The notes beneath the pieces were generated by a model, which saw only the letters and a program-made list of their open reading frames with translations, was not told where the DNA came from and made no database searches. Positions 34,014 through 42,992 of a stretch of DNA of 64,000 nt are shown piece after piece. Numbering within the stretch: position 1 is the first letter of the stretch; every line of letters starts with the position of its first letter. The translations under genes and the position numbers were made by a program. Origin of the DNA: Chitinophaga terrae (ex Kim and Jung 2007) (GTDB taxonomy: Bacteria > Bacteroidota > Bacteroidia > Chitinophagales > Chitinophagaceae); assembly GCF_900107795.1 (NCBI RefSeq), contig NZ_FNRL01000022.1, positions 1-64,000 on the forward strand, given 5' to 3'.

Positions 34014-36176
34014 TTACTTCCCTCCCGGTTCGCAATGGCTTTTCAGGTAGTTGGTGTATAAAGTTGACAGGTGAGCGGAGGTCCCCTCTCCTTCCGAGAT
34101 GCTGTGAGTACGGTTCGGATAAGACATAAACTGGAATTGTTTATTGTATTTAATCAGCTCGTTCAGCAGCATTTCCGCGTTTTGATAATGCACATTATCG
34201 TCACCGGTTCCGTGGATGTAGAGCAGGTTGCCCTGCAGGTTTTTAGCGTATGAAACCGGCGATCCTTTTACGAAATCCTCCCTGTTCTCTTGTGGCAGCC
34301 CCATATAGCGCTCCTGGTAAATGTTATCATAAGTCAGCTGGTTGCCTACTGCGGCCACTGCGATGCCTGTTTTATAGATCTCAGGATATTGGAAAAGGAG
34401 GTTAAGGGTCATAGAACCGCCGCCACTCCAGCCCCAGACCGCTACCCTTTCAGGGTCCATGTAAGCATGTTGTTTCAGCAGTTCTTTTGTTGCCATAGCC
34501 TGGTCGCGGGCGTTGATTATGCCTACTTTGCGGTAGATGGATTTACGCCACTGCCTTCCTTTTGGCAGAGGCGTGCCGCGATTGTCCATAGATATATAGA
34601 TGTAGCCATCTTCGTCCATATTACCGCGGTATAAGAAATTGTGCCCCGCGCCATAGCTGTCTGTTGCTGTAGCTGCAGCAGGCTCGCCATACACGTAAAA
34701 GACAACCGGATATTTTTTCTGCGGGGAGAAATTCAGCGGCAGTTTCATCCAGCCATCCATCTGCACGCCGTCTGCCGTGGTTACGCTAAAGAATTTCGCA
34801 GGATTCGGCGTTTCAGCCGCTTCTTTTAAAGCCTGTGCCACACGGTTATCAAAGCTTTTGTGAGCCGGCAGCTGTACCACTTCTGCAACCGGATAAGTAT
34901 ATGAATTATTAAACTCGTGTATGGCCAGGCCGCTGTAAGGCGAGATCCGGTAATCATGCACTCCTGGCTGATCTGCCGGGGTAACGCGGGTTGCCTTGCC
35001 CCCTTTGAGCGGAACCTTGTAGAGGTATTGCTGGGTTGCATTTTCAGGAGAAGCCAGTATGTAGATAACATTATTGGCTTCATCTATCTTCTTAATATTG
35101 ATCACATCATAATTGCCGGGCGTGAGCAAGGTAGCCTTGCCATCGGCGAGATCAATACTGTACAGGTGCCGCCAGCCATCCTGTTCACTCACCCAGATGA
35201 ATCCTTTGCCTTTGCCTGTAAAATCCCATCCGGCGATATTATCATCATCCCATCTTGATTTCACATCGATCCAGGCGCTGTCTTTTTCCTGGTATAAGGT
35301 AGTCACTGCGCCTGATACAGCATCGCAAACCATGATCTTACTTTCATTCTGTTTCCTGTTCAATTGTTGTATGATCAAAGAGCGTTTGCCGGGAATCCAT
35401 TCCATTCTTGGAATATAATGCTGTTGCTGATCGCCCGGTACCTTCATCCACGTTGTGTTTGCGGAGCTGACATCTACCACGCCTATACGGCATGCGCTCG
35501 GGCTTTCGCCTGCTTTCGGATACTCCACCGGCACAGTAAAAGAATAGATAGAGTCGGTGTTATCGATCATTAAAAAGTCGCGGATCTTTGTTGCATCTAT
35601 CTGCCAGTAAGCGATGCTTTTACTGTCTTCACTCCAGCGGAAACCGTCCCTGCATCCGAATTCTTCTTCGTACGCCCAGTCAAATGTTCCGTTGATCAAC
35701 CTGCGGCTGCCGTCTTTTGTCAGTTGTTTAACGCCTCCGTTTACAAGGTCTTCCACGAAGATGTTATGTTCGCTGACATACGCTGCTTTTGTTCCGTCGG
35801 GCGAAATTTTTGCAAACATCAGGGAAGCTGAAGGTCTGTCAGCGCCCAGCTGTTGCAGCTTTCCGGATGAAAGGTCCAGTACCCAGTAATCGCCTCTTGT
35901 TTCGTAACGCCATACTTTTTGTGAATTGGTATAGAGCAGTACTTTCTTTTCATCGGCAGAAAAAGTAAAATCTTTCAGCGGCAGGTTATTGTATGCACTG
36001 GCAGCGATCTTCGTTACGGGCTGCCCACCTGTTAAAGATACGGCTGCAATCCCCGAATCATCCACGCGGTAGTAGCCTTTTCCATCTGCAGTCCATTTCG
36101 TGCCTTTACCTGGCTGAGCGAATAACGACAATCCGGTCCAGGTGATAAATACAATTAGTAGGGTTAGTTTTCTCAT
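34014..36176 (-). CDS. S9 family peptidase (dipeptidyl-peptidase IV-like)
   Basis: 720 residues from ATG 36176, which gives a signal peptide (MRKLTLLIVFITWTGLSLFAQ); the frame is open to 36239 but the extra residues are not signal-like. An N-terminal DPP IV beta-propeller (about 40-460) has FDWAYEEEFGCRDGFRWSEDSK, containing the double-Glu motif that binds the substrate amino terminus. The C-terminal hydrolase domain has Ser in GWSGGGS, Asp in HGTGDDNVH and His in NRTHSI. It cleaves Xaa-Pro dipeptides in the periplasm. A palindrome (36184-36200) lies just upstream. Confidence 0.93.
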   Translation of the reverse strand: MRKLTLLIVFITWTGLSLFAQPGKGTKWTADGKGYYRVDDSGIAAVSLTGGQPVTKIAASAYNNLPLKDFTFSADEKKVLLYTNSQKVWRYETRGDYWVLDLSSGKLQQLGADRPSASLMFAKISPDGTKAAYVSEHNIFVEDLVNGGVKQLTKDGSRRLINGTFDWAYEEEFGCRDGFRWSEDSKSIAYWQIDATKIRDFLMIDNTDSIYSFTVPVEYPKAGESPSACRIGVVDVSSANTTWMKVPGDQQQHYIPRMEWIPGKRSLIIQQLNRKQNESKIMVCDAVSGAVTTLYQEKDSAWIDVKSRWDDDNIAGWDFTGKGKGFIWVSEQDGWRHLYSIDLADGKATLLTPGNYDVINIKKIDEANNVIYILASPENATQQYLYKVPLKGGKATRVTPADQPGVHDYRISPYSGLAIHEFNNSYTYPVAEVVQLPAHKSFDNRVAQALKEAAETPNPAKFFSVTTADGVQMDGWMKLPLNFSPQKKYPVVFYVYGEPAAATATDSYGAGHNFLYRGNMDEDGYIYISMDNRGTPLPKGRQWRKSIYRKVGIINARDQAMATKELLKQHAYMDPERVAVWGWSGGGSMTLNLLFQYPEIYKTGIAVAAVGNQLTYDNIYQERYMGLPQENREDFVKGSPVSYAKNLQGNLLYIHGTGDDNVHYQNAEMLLNELIKYNKQFQFMSYPNRTHSISEGEGTSAHLSTLYTNYLKSHCEPGGK

Positions 36177-36183
36177 TTTCTTA

Positions 36184-36200
36184 TTGCAAATAATTTGCAA
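36184..36200. promoter_or_regulatory. Perfect palindrome upstream of the S9 peptidase
   Basis: A 17-bp perfect palindrome, TTGCAAAT-1 nt-ATTTGCAA, 8 bp before the ATG at 36176. It overlaps the expected ribosome-binding region and lies just after a TACCATTG (7 of 8) -7-like element. It may be an operator or mRNA hairpin. Confidence 0.45.
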
Positions 36201-36407
36201 TGGTAGCCAATTTATCAAAGAAAATAATGAACAATTCATGAACGGTAATGTTAACAGCCGTAAATAATATTTTATGAACGGTTATAAAATCACCCTTTAG
36301 TTTGAATAAATCAATTATAAATTTTCTAATTTTATGCCTGAATATGAAAATACCTGGTGATAACCAACGGGTTACACATTAATATCATCCTAAGAAAAAC
36401 CATTTCT

Positions 36408-36665
36408 ATGATTCAGATCACCTTATCTTATAAGAACCGTGAGTACATTCAATTTGAAGACAGTTCACTGGCACAGATAGCAGAGATAACCAGGAAATTG
36501 TTATCAGCTTTATTGGAAGACATCTATGATCGGGTGATGCAGGAAGCGGGTCGGTTCCTTATTTATTTAGATCATCATCCGAAGATCGAAGTAGAAGGAT
36601 TCAGCAACGATCTGCGCAAACAGATAGAACGTACGCTGAGAGGAGAATCGCCGTTCGAGAATTGA
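36408..36665 (+). CDS. Conserved-looking small protein, function unknown
   Basis: 85 residues from ATG 36408 (MIQITLSYKNREYIQFE); the frame extends to 36357 but the upstream residues look non-coding. It appears to be an alpha/beta fold: two strands, a long helix (AEITRKLLSALLEDIYDRVM), two strands and a helix with basic residues. No family recognised. It stands alone, 66 bp upstream of the TRIC-like gene. Confidence 0.6.
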   Translation: MIQITLSYKNREYIQFEDSSLAQIAEITRKLLSALLEDIYDRVMQEAGRFLIYLDHHPKIEVEGFSNDLRKQIERTLRGESPFEN

Positions 36666-36730
36666 TTTATACAAATTCGCTTTCCGGGAAGTAAAGTATC
36701 CTTACCTTAGTTTTAAAATCAGTAAGGAGA

Positions 36731-37345
36731 ATGCATCTCACCTTTGTTCAGGCACTTGAATTATGCGGAACCATTGCATTTGCAGTTTCAGGCGCAACAG
36801 CCGCCATTAATAAGTCGTACGATCTTATAGGGCTGCTGAGTCTTTCCTTTATCACCGCTATCGGGGGCGGAACCATCAGGGACCTGCTGATTGGCGCAAC
36901 GCCTGTGGCCTGGATGACAAATGAATTGAGCAACTCAGCGATCCTTATAGCGGCTATTATTGCGGCGTTGTTCTTTTCTTACATAAAAAAACTGGTACGC
37001 CTTCTCAGCACCTTTGATGCGATCGGCTTAGGCATGTTCACTATTACGGGTATCAATAAAGGTATGGCCGTAGGGCTTCCCTTGCCTATTTGCGTAGCAT
37101 TGGGAGTGATCACCGGAACATTCGGAGGCTTGCTGAGAGATGTGATCTGCGGTGAGCAACCTATCCTGTTCACCCGCGAAATATACGCCGCTGCCTCTAT
37201 TGCCGGCGGAACGCTGTACCTGCTTACCGGCCACTATACCGGTTTATCCGGCGACGTGGCGCAGAGTATATCCATTGCCGTTATAGTAGCCATCCGGCTT
37301 TTCAGTTTGCATTTCAACTGGCAGCTGCCAAGGCTGCGAGGCTAA
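36731..37345 (+). CDS. TRIC/UPF0126 family membrane channel
   Basis: 204 residues, seven membrane helices formed by two repeats. The duplicated family motif is visible twice: FAVSGATAAINKSYDLIGLLSLSFITAIGGGTIRDLLIG and GMFTITGINKGMA...GVITGTFGGLLRDVICGE (written in parts), both with the GGGxxRD/GGLLRD signature. Bacterial members are trimeric cation channels related to TRIC. Spacing to MarC is 78 bp. Confidence 0.88.
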   Translation: MHLTFVQALELCGTIAFAVSGATAAINKSYDLIGLLSLSFITAIGGGTIRDLLIGATPVAWMTNELSNSAILIAAIIAALFFSYIKKLVRLLSTFDAIGLGMFTITGINKGMAVGLPLPICVALGVITGTFGGLLRDVICGEQPILFTREIYAAASIAGGTLYLLTGHYTGLSGDVAQSISIAVIVAIRLFSLHFNWQLPRLRG

Positions 37346-37423
37346 GTATCAGACCCGCGGATACCCATATGAAAGTTTATAAAACCAAAATCGTTGAACC
37401 TGTTTTTTGATTAATTTAGGAAC

Positions 37424-38068
37424 ATGATGGCATTATTCGATAATTATTTCGCTTTCGCTACCACCGTGTTTATGGGATTGCTCGCAATTGTGAACCCCAT
37501 TTCCGCTATCCCTGTTTTCCTGGAGCTGACCTCGAACATGGACAAAAAGGGCAAGCGGAACATCGCAACCAAATCTGTGCTGGTCGCCTTTTGTATTATC
37601 CTCATTTTTAGCGTGGCCGGCAAACTGATCTTCCATGTGTTCGGTATTACCCTGGCGGCATTAAGGGTTACTGGCGGCATCCTTGTTTTTGTTGTGGGCT
37701 ATGAAATGGTGCGCGGCGACGGTAACAAAGCAGCCAGCTCCAAACTTGGCTCCCAACCCGTAAAAGCCGATCAGGGAATCAGCGTTGCCATCACTCCTCT
37801 CGCAATGCCCTTCCTCGCAGGACCGGGTACCATTGCCACCGCCATGAGTTATTCTGCAGCCAAAGATCTTATTCACCTGGGAATAGTAATTGCGGTGTAC
37901 GCAGTTATCTGCTATGGCAGCTTCCTGCTTTTTTTAGCCGGCGAAAGGATCGTCAAGATCATTGGCACCAATGTCATGATGGTTATTACTAAAATGATGG
38001 GGTTAATCCTGGCTGTAATTGGCGTTCAGCTTATTGCGCAGGGAGTCAGGGAACTTTTAAATTTTTAG
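37424..38068 (+). CDS. MarC family integral membrane protein
   Basis: 214 residues with six membrane helices. The family signature GLLAIVNPISAIPVFLEL is in helix 1, ALRVTGGILVFVVGYEM in helix 3 and TPLAMPFLAGPGTIATAM in helix 4. The MarC/UPF0056 family has no settled function; the old link to multiple antibiotic resistance was withdrawn. Translation probably begins at ATG 37424 or the adjacent ATG 37427. A palindrome (38083-38097) follows the stop. Confidence 0.88.
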   Translation: MMALFDNYFAFATTVFMGLLAIVNPISAIPVFLELTSNMDKKGKRNIATKSVLVAFCIILIFSVAGKLIFHVFGITLAALRVTGGILVFVVGYEMVRGDGNKAASSKLGSQPVKADQGISVAITPLAMPFLAGPGTIATAMSYSAAKDLIHLGIVIAVYAVICYGSFLLFLAGERIVKIIGTNVMMVITKMMGLILAVIGVQLIAQGVRELLNF

Positions 38069-38439
38069 GCTTTTTTTTCAGAACAATTTGAAATTGTTTC
38101 GTGTTAATATGTGAAAGTAACGTTCTGAAATAAGACACGAACACAGATCATAACCCGGATTGCCATTACTGTCGTAGCAGGAGAAGCTATGATACCGAGA
38201 CAGACAACAATCCAAAAAACTCTATCCTGTTAACATTTAAAATAAATATTAACACGTAATACGTGACGGAATTTGTATTGCCTATACACAAGATTTTTTT
38301 TAGTTGAACAACAGGTAAATCCGTTATTGATTACTAGGTGGATGTTATTTGTTCTCTTTTTTTAATCGGAACATAAAGAAATCAATATAGACGGAACAGT
38401 TAGCAGAAAAGCCGCCCCGAATCTTCGGGACGGCCTTTT
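38069..38439. other. 371-bp gene-free region
   Basis: Between MarC (+) and a small gene (-). It contains a 15-bp perfect palindrome ACAATTTGAAATTGT (38083-38097), an outer inverted repeat TTCAGAAC/GTTCTGAA around it, and a terminator-like hairpin at 38411-38441. The central part (about 38140-38215) is less AT-rich than its surroundings but has no convincing ORF and no RNA family I recognise. Confidence 0.4.
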
Positions 38440-38441
38440 TT
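38411..38441. terminator. Bidirectional terminator
   Basis: A stem of GCCGCCCCGAA with TTCGGGACGGC (one mismatch), T-run on the plus side and TTTTC on the minus side. It immediately follows the stop of the small minus-strand gene. Confidence 0.8.
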
Positions 38442-38637
38442 ATTTCTCCTTGCTACGCTTTTCATCTGCTTTTTCCTTCGGCGTGTATTCCCGTTCGTCG
38501 TAGCCTTCCTGGACGTTATTTCCATCAACATCCCAGGTCTTTTTGTTCCCTTTTTTTGCCGGAGCCAGCGATCCGTTCCTGCGTTTGGTGGCTTCCTGTT
38601 CCCGGATCTCTTCCGGCGTAAATTTTTTCTGTCCCAT
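38440..38637 (-). CDS. Small charged protein, function unknown
   Basis: 65 residues from ATG 38637 (MGQKKFTPEEIREQEATKRRNG); the frame opens at 38664. Very hydrophilic, rich in Lys, Glu and Gly, probably disordered. No family recognised. It ends in the terminator at 38411-38441 and lies 50 bp beyond the RND efflux operon on the same strand. Confidence 0.55.
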   Translation of the reverse strand: MGQKKFTPEEIREQEATKRRNGSLAPAKKGNKKTWDVDGNNVQEGYDEREYTPKEKADEKRSKEK

Positions 38638-38687
38638 ACTGCCTTTTTTCAATAGCTTCAGCAAAAAGACTGCCGGACGGAATCAGC

Positions 38688-39776
38688 TTAGGGTACTTTT
38701 ATCCCTTCTTTGATCTCATCATTTGCCTGCATCACCACTTTGTCGCCGGCATGCAGCTGCCCGAATACCTCCGTTGAATCGTTGTGGTGATTTCCTTCTT
38801 CCACATCTACCCAATGCGTATAATGATCTTTTACTACGATCACATATTTACGTTCGGTAGATGTTACCACGGCGCTGGATGGCACCAGCAAGGCCTGGGC
38901 GGAACCTTTAAGGGGCAACACCACTTCCGCATACATTCCTGCCTTCAACACCCTGTCGGGATTTTCCACATCAATTTCCACGGCTTCTGAGCGGTACCGG
39001 TCGTTCAATGTTCCGGCCTGCCTCGTGATCTTCCCTGTAAAAGTTTTGCCTCTCAGTGCATTTACTTCAAAAGAAACGGTTGCACTCTCTGCCAGCTGGG
39101 CGCTGTACATTTCGGGTACCTGTAATACAAGACGAAGTTTATCTTCCTGTTCCAGCAATAACATCGGCTTATCGTCGACCTTCGTGTCCGGACCTACCAA
39201 TGCGCCCGGGTGGATGTTACGCTCGGTGATCACCCCGTCAAACGGCGCCGTAACGGTGAGGTAGCTAAGGTTCACTTCCTGGGCTTTAAAAGTGGCTTTT
39301 TCACTGTTCATCAAAGCGCTGTCTGCCAGCATCCGCGCACGGCTGAGTTCGAGGTCGTGCGGCGAAATGGTACCGGGTTCGGCGCTGGTTGCCAGGGTCC
39401 GCTCGTAATTATCCTTGCTGGAAGCAAACATAGCGGTAGCCTGGATATATTTGGATTGTGCGGCATAGTACTGTTGCGTTACTTCCGGCGCTTCGAGAAC
39501 CAACAACACCTGGCCTTTTTTTACCTTGCTGCCCCTGTCTACCATTATCTTCTGTACAAAGCCATTGATACGAGGGTATATGCTCACTTTCTGGTAAGCC
39601 GCCAGCGAAGCCGGCAAACGGATGCTTCCACCCAATGGCCGTTGCACTACTTTTGCAAGTTCCAGGCTGGTTTCCACGTTCTTCTTTTTCTTTTTTTCCG
39701 GCGCGGCAGCAGAATTGCAGGCAGCGACTGCTGAAGCCACAAGAAAGGCGTTTATGATTATTTTAAATGACTTCAT
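38688..39776 (-). CDS. RND efflux periplasmic adaptor (membrane fusion protein)
   Basis: 362 residues. A lipoprotein signal (ASAVAACNS) anchors it. The HlyD/AcrA-like order is visible: barrel/lipoyl half (GFVQKIMVDRGSKVKKGQVLL), helical hairpin (about 105-170), second lipoyl half (LSYLTVTAPFDGVITERNIHPGALV) and beta-barrel domain (GMYAEVVLPLKGS). It links the inner-membrane pump to the TolC-like channel. Its start overlaps the end of the pump gene by 14 bp. Last gene of the operon. Confidence 0.92.
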   Translation of the reverse strand: MKSFKIIINAFLVASAVAACNSAAAPEKKKKKNVETSLELAKVVQRPLGGSIRLPASLAAYQKVSIYPRINGFVQKIMVDRGSKVKKGQVLLVLEAPEVTQQYYAAQSKYIQATAMFASSKDNYERTLATSAEPGTISPHDLELSRARMLADSALMNSEKATFKAQEVNLSYLTVTAPFDGVITERNIHPGALVGPDTKVDDKPMLLLEQEDKLRLVLQVPEMYSAQLAESATVSFEVNALRGKTFTGKITRQAGTLNDRYRSEAVEIDVENPDRVLKAGMYAEVVLPLKGSAQALLVPSSAVVTSTERKYVIVVKDHYTHWVDVEEGNHHNDSTEVFGQLHAGDKVVMQANDEIKEGIKVP

Positions 39777-42700
39777 TTTCTAATTTATTTATTTTAATAA
39801 TAGGTTCAGATGGCATTAAAGAAGGAGAAGTATAAGAAGCTTTGCGCTGCATCAGTGCATATACCAACGGAAGTACCAGCAATGCTGCCAACGTGGAAGC
39901 GATCAATCCCCCGATCACCGCTCTTCCAAGAGGCGCTGTCTGATCGCCCGCTTCTCCAAGCCCGCTTGCCATGGGGATCATACCAGCGATCATGGCCAGG
40001 CTGGTCATCAGAATAGGCCTTAACCTGATACCTGCGCTTACCACTGCGGCTTTATAGGGATCTTCATACTCCAACCTGAGTTTTTCCGCATTGGTTACTA
40101 TCAGGATGGCATTGGCTACCGACACCCCGGTAGACATGATCATACCCATATATGATTGCAGGTTTAACGTGGCCCCGGTAAGCAGCAAGGCAATTAAAGC
40201 CCCGGCAATTACGGCCGGGATCGTGGTTAACACCACCAGCGAAAGTTTGAACGACTGGTAATTGGCCGCCAGCAGCAGGAAGATCACGATAACAGCCACC
40301 AGCAAACCTCCCTGCAGGCTATCCAGCGTTTCTACCAGCAAACTGGAAGCGCCTTTCAGTTCTGCTACCAACCCTTTAGGCGGATCGCCCAATTCATGGA
40401 TCGCGGCCTGCACAGCAGTTGTTGCGGCGCCAAGGTCTTTATCCCTGATATTGGCACTAACAGTAACGAACCTACGCGGTCCTACCCTGTCGTATTCTCC
40501 CGGCATCTCCGTCAGGCGAAAAGTAGCAATATCCGCCAGTACAGGCCTCGATTGACCTTTCACCAGCGGGATCTCTTTCAGGTCGTTGATCGCCGTCATG
40601 CTGTATTCCGGAACCTGGACCTGTACCTGGTAAGTGTAAGCTACCTTTTCATCCAGCCACTGGTTCTTTTCCGTAAAACGGCTCGATGAAGTAGAAGCGG
40701 TAACAGACCTGGCAACCTGGTAGATATTCAATCCCATCTGCGCCAGTTTCAACCTGTCGATATCGATACTGATCACAGGGAAATGCAATGGCTGGGCAAT
40801 CTGTACATCGCGCAGGAATGGTATATCCTGCAGGGCTTTAACCAGCTTGTTCGCATACCCTGATATCTGCTTCATATCCTTGCCTGCAACCCTTACTTCT
40901 ATTGGGGTTGAAGCGCCCTGGCTCATGATCTTTTCCGTGAGGTCTATAGGCTCAAAAGAAATTCTCATATCCGGGATCTTTTTGCGTATCGCTTCTCTTA
41001 ACTGGTCTTTCAGTTGTTCTATGTTGACTTTATAGTCTTCATCCAGGTTGACCTGCAAAACTGCTTCGTGCGTACCGCTGTTGAAGATATACAGGTTGCT
41101 TGTTCCGTAGCTGCTGGGAATAAGACCAACGTAGGCGGAGGAAATAGCCACATGACCATCTACTGTACTGTCTACGATCTTCAACACTTCGTGCAATCCC
41201 GCTTCTGTTCTTTCCAGCCTGGTGCCGTCGGGCATCCGCAAACGCAACTGGAACTGCCCTGCATTCACATGGGGCATCAGGTCTTTCCCGATGTAGAAAT
41301 AACAGGCGCCGGCCAGCGCAATGCCGCCCAACAGGTAAACGGCTACCACCCAGCCTGCCCGTTTCATTCCGCCTTGCAGGAGGCGCATAAAGCCCAGCTT
41401 GAACTTTTCAAATCCTCTTACCTCATGATGTTGTTCATATTCCAGGTGTTCATCCACTTCTTCCACTTCCTGTTTGTCTAACGCCAGCCCGGCATGGCTA
41501 TGCTTTGTTTCTCCCAGCCACCAGTTTGCAATTACCGGCACCAGTGTTTGCGCGGCGAAATAAGAAGCGATCATTGCGAAGCCTATAGACAACGATAACG
41601 GGAGGAACATGGCCTTGGGCACACCGTTCATGATAAAGGAAGGCGCAAAAACCGCGAGGATGCAGAGCAGGATCAGTAATAACGGGAAGGATATTTCCGC
41701 GCAGGCATCATAGATCGCCCGACGTTTATTCTTCCCCATTTCCATATGCTGGTGAATATTCTCGATCGTTACCGTAGCCTGGTCTACCAGGATACCGATG
41801 GCCAGCGCAAGGCCGCTCAACGTCATGATGTTGATGGTCTGACCGGCAAGCTTCAATCCCATTACCGCGCAAAGCACCGCTACGGGGATCGTAACCACTA
41901 CTACCAGGCAACTGCGCAGATCCCTCAGGAACAGGAGCACCATCAGGCCTGTGAGCAACGCTCCCAGGATCCCTTCTGTTACAAGGCTTTTTACGGCATT
42001 GATCACGAACACCGATTGATCAAACTCATAAGAGATCTTTACATCATCCGGCAATAAACTTTGCATTTCGGGGATCTTCGATTTCAGCGTCTTCACTACA
42101 TCCCAGGTTGAGGCATCTGCTGTTTTAACAATGGGAATGTATACCGATCTTTTTCCGTTCACTAACGCGTAATCGACCGTTACGTCGGCAGCATCTGAAA
42201 CCCTGGCCACATCACGGATAAAAACCGTATTGTTGCCGTTTGTAACGATGGGTATTTCACCGAAATCAGATACCTGTTTCTCCAGCGAATTGATAGTGGT
42301 CACATACATGGTGTTGTTGATCCTGATATTGCCGGAGGGCGTCATTACGTTGTTCTTTGCAATGGCTTCTACTACTTCATCGGCGCTGAGATTGAAGCTG
42401 CGCAGTTTCTGCGGATCAACGTTCACTACCACCGATCTTGAGTTGGCTCCGAAAGGCGGAGGAGCCGAAAGCCCCGGCACCGATGCAAACATAGGCCTGA
42501 TACGTGTTGCAGCGAGGTCGTATATTTCTTTCAGCGATTTGGTAGGGCTGCTGAACACCAGCTCTCCTACCGGCAACGAAGATGCGTCGAAACGCATTAC
42601 CTGCGGCGGTAATGCACCCGGCGGGAAGAACTTCATTGCCCTGTTAACCTGTAACGCTACCTGTGCGGAGGCTTCCGCCATATCGGTATTCTCGTAGAAG

Positions 42701-42981
42701 GTAAGTTTCAGTAACGTAAGCCCCTGGATGTTCTTGGTAGAAATGCTTTTTACCCCGTTCACATACAGGAACTGGTCCTGCAAGCGGGTGGCAAAGAAAC
42801 CTTCCATTTGCTGGGGCGACATCCCTCCATACGGTTCAATTACGTATATGGTTGGCAGGTTGAGTTTGGGAAAGATGTCGATAGGTATTTTAAATATCGA
42901 GAGCACAGAGAAAAGCAGCAGCCCGCCTGTTATTACAATAACGGCGATCGGCTTCTTTAGTGCAGAAGAAACTAGAGACAT
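39763..42981 (-). CDS. RND efflux permease (AcrB/HAE-like)
   Basis: 1072 residues, 12 membrane helices and two large periplasmic loops. Helix 1 begins KKPIAVIVITGGLLLFSVLSIF; the RND signature in helix 4 is GILVDQATVTIEN. Compared with AcrB, D407 is kept but D408 is Gln, and K940 in helix 10 is Ala (TGVSVANAILIV), so the canonical proton-relay triad is incomplete. A charged loop (about 492-525, EVEEVDEHLEYEQHHEVRGF) is inserted before helix 7. The substrate is unknown. Order in the operon is TolC, pump, adaptor, which is less common than adaptor first. Confidence 0.92.
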   Translation of the reverse strand: MSLVSSALKKPIAVIVITGGLLLFSVLSIFKIPIDIFPKLNLPTIYVIEPYGGMSPQQMEGFFATRLQDQFLYVNGVKSISTKNIQGLTLLKLTFYENTDMAEASAQVALQVNRAMKFFPPGALPPQVMRFDASSLPVGELVFSSPTKSLKEIYDLAATRIRPMFASVPGLSAPPPFGANSRSVVVNVDPQKLRSFNLSADEVVEAIAKNNVMTPSGNIRINNTMYVTTINSLEKQVSDFGEIPIVTNGNNTVFIRDVARVSDAADVTVDYALVNGKRSVYIPIVKTADASTWDVVKTLKSKIPEMQSLLPDDVKISYEFDQSVFVINAVKSLVTEGILGALLTGLMVLLFLRDLRSCLVVVVTIPVAVLCAVMGLKLAGQTINIMTLSGLALAIGILVDQATVTIENIHQHMEMGKNKRRAIYDACAEISFPLLLILLCILAVFAPSFIMNGVPKAMFLPLSLSIGFAMIASYFAAQTLVPVIANWWLGETKHSHAGLALDKQEVEEVDEHLEYEQHHEVRGFEKFKLGFMRLLQGGMKRAGWVVAVYLLGGIALAGACYFYIGKDLMPHVNAGQFQLRLRMPDGTRLERTEAGLHEVLKIVDSTVDGHVAISSAYVGLIPSSYGTSNLYIFNSGTHEAVLQVNLDEDYKVNIEQLKDQLREAIRKKIPDMRISFEPIDLTEKIMSQGASTPIEVRVAGKDMKQISGYANKLVKALQDIPFLRDVQIAQPLHFPVISIDIDRLKLAQMGLNIYQVARSVTASTSSSRFTEKNQWLDEKVAYTYQVQVQVPEYSMTAINDLKEIPLVKGQSRPVLADIATFRLTEMPGEYDRVGPRRFVTVSANIRDKDLGAATTAVQAAIHELGDPPKGLVAELKGASSLLVETLDSLQGGLLVAVIVIFLLLAANYQSFKLSLVVLTTIPAVIAGALIALLLTGATLNLQSYMGMIMSTGVSVANAILIVTNAEKLRLEYEDPYKAAVVSAGIRLRPILMTSLAMIAGMIPMASGLGEAGDQTAPLGRAVIGGLIASTLAALLVLPLVYALMQRKASYTSPSLMPSEPIIKINKLENEVI

Positions 42982-42992
42982 AATTTAAGCGT

